A DNA stretch of 64,000 bases from Actinacidiphila paucisporea (GTDB lineage: Bacteria > Actinomycetota > Actinomycetes > Streptomycetales > Streptomycetaceae): assembly GCF_900142575.1 (NCBI RefSeq), contig NZ_FRBI01000020.1:62001-126000 (forward strand). The letters run 5' to 3'. This document shows, one piece after another, positions 61,254 to 64,000 of the stretch (position 1 is the first letter of the stretch; every line of letters begins with the position of its first letter). A program made the translations under genes and the position numbers. Under the pieces are notes generated by a model, which was not told the DNA's origin, searched no databases, and worked only from the letters and a program-made list of their open reading frames with translations.

Positions 61254-61958
61254 ATGACCACGAGCACCGTCCCGACCGACGACGCGCCCGCCGCTCCGGA
61301 CGCCGGCGCGCTGGCTGTCAGCGCGTGGCGCGACTACGACCCCGAGGTCTGCGCCGTACCCGGCATGGGTCTGGGTGAGCGCCGGCTGACCGGACCCGTC
61401 GCCGAGGAGGCGACCCGCCTGTGGGCGGACGGCGCGCGCCGGGTCCGGCTGGCCGAGGCCGTCGACCTCACCGCCGCGGGAAGCGCGGACGGCGCGGTGC
61501 GGGCGGTCCGCCAGCTGAGCCTGATCCGGGACCTGACGGCCCGGGCGGTGCTGGTGGAATGGACGCTGCGCACGGCCACGGACGACCCGGAGGGCTGGCG
61601 GGCGCTGGGCCACCTCCAGCCGCCTCAGCACGTCCACGGGCTGCCGGCCGCCGCAGCCGCCGACCAGCTCCGCGACTGGCGCGAAGGCCACTACGTGGGG
61701 CTGTGCCTGTGGCGCCAGGGCCCCGGCTTCGTCCAGATCCGCGACCGCCGGTGGGGCGGCCTGGCGCGGTTCACCGTGGACGAGCCGCACTACCAGCAGG
61801 CGATCGCCCGCCTGTCCTACGGCGCCCTCGCCGGTGACGTGCCGGACGACGCCCTGTCGGACTTCCTCGGCGAACGGCTGGTCCTGCCCTTCGGCCGGCT
61901 GAACTGGTGGGCGCCCTACCGCGTCGCCCGCTGGAGCCGCGGCGGCATCATGGTGTGA
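61254..61958 (+). CDS. DUF5825-like accessory protein of the RiPP cluster
   Basis: 234 residues, soluble. Motifs: WRDYDPEVCAVPGMGLGER, VRQLSLIRDLTARAVLVEW, GLCLWRQGPGFVQIRDRRWG and FGRLNWWAPYRVARW. I recognise it as resembling DUF5825, a family seen beside RiPP maturation radical SAM protein 1 in actinobacteria; this is from memory. AGGAGG lies nine bases before ATG 61254. It may deliver the substrate or complete the modification. It ends the plus-strand cluster. Confidence 0.8.
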   Translation: MTTSTVPTDDAPAAPDAGALAVSAWRDYDPEVCAVPGMGLGERRLTGPVAEEATRLWADGARRVRLAEAVDLTAAGSADGAVRAVRQLSLIRDLTARAVLVEWTLRTATDDPEGWRALGHLQPPQHVHGLPAAAAADQLRDWREGHYVGLCLWRQGPGFVQIRDRRWGGLARFTVDEPHYQQAIARLSYGALAGDVPDDALSDFLGERLVLPFGRLNWWAPYRVARWSRGGIMV

Positions 61959-62064
61959 ATCGCGCCCGTCGCCGGTGCCGGCGTTCCCTGGCGGGGACAT
62001 GAGCGCTCGCCACGCCAGGCGCGGGGTGGCCACGGCCTGTCCGACGCCTCACCGCGCCGGCCGC

Positions 62065-62469
62065 TCAGTCGCCGAAGTAGGCCCTGGCGACGGCGTGGGT
62101 GTCCTCGTACAGGTGGTAGCGGGTGATCCGCCCGTCCCGGACCGTGGTGTGCAGGGCGAACACCGTGTCGATGTCCCGGCCCGTCTTCTTGACCTCGGAG
62201 ACCATGCGCCCGAGGAGCACGACGTCGTCGCCCTCGGCGATGACCTGGCGGAGGTCGAACTCCTTGGCCTGCACATGGTCCTGCAGCAGCTCGAAGAACG
62301 TCCGCATGCCTTCCGCCGAGTCGACCTCCGGCACCCACGGAATGCCCGGCGGGTGCGGGATGGAGAACGACACCGAGTCGGCGAACAACGCCGCCGCCTC
62401 GGCGCTCTTCCCCTCGGCAAGGAGCGGGAAGAGGCGCTGCACGGTCTGCGCCGGTGATTCTGCTGTCAT
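62065..62469 (-). CDS. SnoaL-like NTF2-fold protein
   Basis: 134 residues; LLAEGKSAEAAALFADSVSF and VVLLGRMVSEVKKTGRDIDT followed by FALHTTVRDGRITRYHLYED fit polyketide-cyclase-like SnoaL proteins. ATG 62469 starts the homologous part. Convergent to the DUF5825 gene and 120 bp downstream of the M20 gene on the same strand. No specific function. Confidence 0.88.
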   Translation of the reverse strand: MTAESPAQTVQRLFPLLAEGKSAEAAALFADSVSFSIPHPPGIPWVPEVDSAEGMRTFFELLQDHVQAKEFDLRQVIAEGDDVVLLGRMVSEVKKTGRDIDTVFALHTTVRDGRITRYHLYEDTHAVARAYFGD

Positions 62470-62589
62470 GCCGTCAACATACCGGTCGGGCGTGCGGCGG
62501 GGGCCCGGCAGCCGTGGGCGCTCGTCCGCCGGCGGCGCGGCGGTCGCCGGACGGGTCGGCCGGCCTTTCGCTGCGGCCGGTCCGCTGCC

Positions 62590-63777
62590 TCAGCGGCCGG
62601 CGGAGCGTTGTGCGTGGAAGAAGCGCCAGGCTTCGTCCCGCACGGCCTCGCTGGTCAGCGTGTCCACGGCCAGGCAGGCGAGTGCCTTGGCGCCGTCGAG
62701 CATGGCACGCCGACCGCGCTCGCTCGCCGCCGCTTCGGCGAAGGGCACGGTGTGGTCGGAGCCGTCGGCGTCCATGATGGCGAGGAAGGGGTGGATGGCC
62801 GGGACCCGTCCGCTGACGTCACCGATGTCGGAGGACCCGAGATAGGTGCCGGCCGGGGGTGGCTGCATGACCCTCCCGCTGCGCCGGACGTGCTCGGCGA
62901 AGCGGGCCGCCAGGGGCTCGCTGTTGCGGAAGTGCTCGTAGGCCGCCCCGTCCCGCTCGACCTCGACCTCGGCGCCGATGAAGGCGGCGGCGGCCTGCGC
63001 GCAGCGGGTCACGTCATGGATGACGTCCGCCAGCGCGTCCACGGTGAGACCGCGGCAGCCGAACAGCCCCTCCGCCAGGTCGGGCACGATGTTGGTGGCG
63101 ACACCGCCGCGGGTGATGATGCCCTGCACGTGGGACCCCGGGGGGAAGCGCCGCCCCACCGCGCCGAGCATGGTGAACGTCTCGACCAGTGCGGCCAGCG
63201 CGTCGACGCCTTCCGCCGGGTTGCCGGTGGGGTGGGCGGAACGGCCGTGGAACCGCACCCGGATCTGCGCCTGGGCCGTCAGCGGCGCCCGGGTCTGGTC
63301 CCGCACCCCGGGGTGGACCATCAGCGCCGCGTCGACGTCGTCGAAGACTCCCGCGGCGGCCAGCGCCACCTTGCCGCCACCGCTCTCCTCGGCCGGCGAG
63401 CCGACCGCCAGCACCCTTCCGGCCGCGCCCGCCACCTCCTGTGCGGCGAGGGCGGCGCCCAGGCCGGCCGCGGCGATCAGATTGTGGCCGCAGGCATGGC
63501 CGAGCTCCGGCAGAGCGTCGTACTCCATCAGCAACGCCACCGCGGGCCGGGCCGCTGCTCCGCCGTGCGCGACGAAGGCCGTGGGCATGCCAGCGACGCC
63601 CGCGGTCACCTCGAAGCCGCCGGCCCGCAGCTCGTCGCCGAGCAGCCGTGCCGCGGCGTGTTCCTGATAGGCCGTCTCGGGAGAGCGGTGCAGCCGCAGG
63701 GCGACCTCCCACAAGGCGTCCGCCCTGGCTTCGACCGCGCGCTCCGCCGCGCCGTACAGATCCTCGCCGCTGTCCAC
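62590..63777 (-). CDS. M20-family amidohydrolase (aminobenzoyl-glutamate / amino-acyl hydrolase type)
   Basis: 395 residues. Metal site HACGHN and SPAEESGGGK (EE), inserted dimerisation domain with HGRSAHPTGNP. Metal-dependent hydrolysis of an N-acyl amino acid or dipeptide is likely. GTG 63777 has AGGAGG four bases upstream; the longer frame upstream is not coding. Single gene, divergent from an SDR gene at the window edge. Confidence 0.9.
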   Translation of the reverse strand: MDSGEDLYGAAERAVEARADALWEVALRLHRSPETAYQEHAAARLLGDELRAGGFEVTAGVAGMPTAFVAHGGAAARPAVALLMEYDALPELGHACGHNLIAAAGLGAALAAQEVAGAAGRVLAVGSPAEESGGGKVALAAAGVFDDVDAALMVHPGVRDQTRAPLTAQAQIRVRFHGRSAHPTGNPAEGVDALAALVETFTMLGAVGRRFPPGSHVQGIITRGGVATNIVPDLAEGLFGCRGLTVDALADVIHDVTRCAQAAAAFIGAEVEVERDGAAYEHFRNSEPLAARFAEHVRRSGRVMQPPPAGTYLGSSDIGDVSGRVPAIHPFLAIMDADGSDHTVPFAEAAASERGRRAMLDGAKALACLAVDTLTSEAVRDEAWRFFHAQRSAGR

Positions 63778-63970
63778 GGAACCTCCTGGGATCGCCTTCG
63801 TCCGGTTCTTCACCACGCCTACCCAGCCCGGCCGCGGATGCCCCTGCCGCACGGCACGGCATCCGCGGGCGCGCCCGCCGGTGCGATTCCTTCCGTGGCG
63901 GGGCGGGATCTGTACGGGCGGGAACCCCGGGTCCGGGGTTCCGATCCACCGGAAGGCAGCGGGAGCGGAA

Positions 63971-64000
63971 ATGAACGGACTCACAGGCAAGGTGGCACTG
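63971..64000 (+). CDS. Start of a short-chain dehydrogenase gene, cut by the window end
   Basis: Ten codons, MNGLTGKVAL, the usual opening of SDR proteins (first strand before TGxxxGIG), with GGGAGCGGA directly upstream. The rest is outside the window. Confidence 0.65.
   Translation, partial: MNGLTGKVAL

Noticed and set aside
1..64000. tRNA, rRNA, CRISPR arrays, integrase or phage genes, PKS/NRPS genes
   Set aside because: None was seen on reading both strands; inverted repeats found are terminators, a MITE-like element or operators.

Overview
The window is very GC-rich actinobacterial chromosome, most likely from Streptomyces or a close relative (Streptomycetaceae). The reasons are near-saturated G/C at third codon positions, frequent GTG and TTG starts, several ECF sigma factors, Tat-exported enzymes, streptogrisin-like protease and DUF427, DUF1232 and DGPF families. 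No rRNA, tRNA, CRISPR array, replication origin or complete insertion sequence was seen. The gene content is typical of accessory or arm DNA: secreted hydrolases, orphan regulators and decayed genes.

Layout. 1-11.5 kb: the 3' part of a secreted GH3 glycosidase with two nearly identical carbohydrate-binding modules, a MacB-type ABC ATPase converging on two FtsX-type permeases, and a multicopper oxidase. 11.5-17 kb: a 1347-residue GH3 enzyme with a LacI-type palindrome upstream, then a streptogrisin-like protein whose catalytic serine is proline. 17.3-19.4 kb: an unusual three-gene set in which a SigE-type ECF sigma lies between two proteins sharing one extracytoplasmic domain, one secreted and one membrane-anchored. 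19.5-27.7 kb: small hypothetical genes, a SnoaL-tailed sigma factor divergent from a SnoaL protein, a MITE-like element inserted at a stop codon, a secreted serine hydrolase, and a DGPF/ECF42 pair. 27.8-37.5 kb: an MFS pump, YjbR and HD proteins, a GH15 enzyme, a Tat phospholipase C, an orphan GltD and small membrane proteins.

37.5-41.7 kb is a signalling block: an RsbW-like ATPase is divergent from a chain of STAS protein, NarL-type response regulator, PAS histidine kinase and receiver-only regulator, whose genes overlap or touch end to end. The STAS protein has alanine at the usual phosphoserine position. 41.8-55 kb holds a DksA-type zinc finger, a YihY protein, GlgX, CorA, a MarR regulator with DUF427, and an SRPBCC/FAD-oxidoreductase operon. 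It also has two head-to-head junctions (near 44,820 and 53,870) where two opposite genes have both lost their 5' ends.

55.5-62 kb is the strongest candidate for an undescribed system: a RiPP cluster made of an MFS exporter, a prolyl-oligopeptidase-like protease, a 39-residue precursor without cysteine, a B12-type radical SAM enzyme with an atypical CX7CX2C motif and a winged-helix tail, and a DUF5825-like partner. The precursor has a strictly alternating polar/Val-Ile stretch. Two strong hairpins separate the precursor from the enzyme gene, which suggests the precursor is made in excess. The window ends with a SnoaL protein, an M20 amidohydrolase and the start of an SDR gene.
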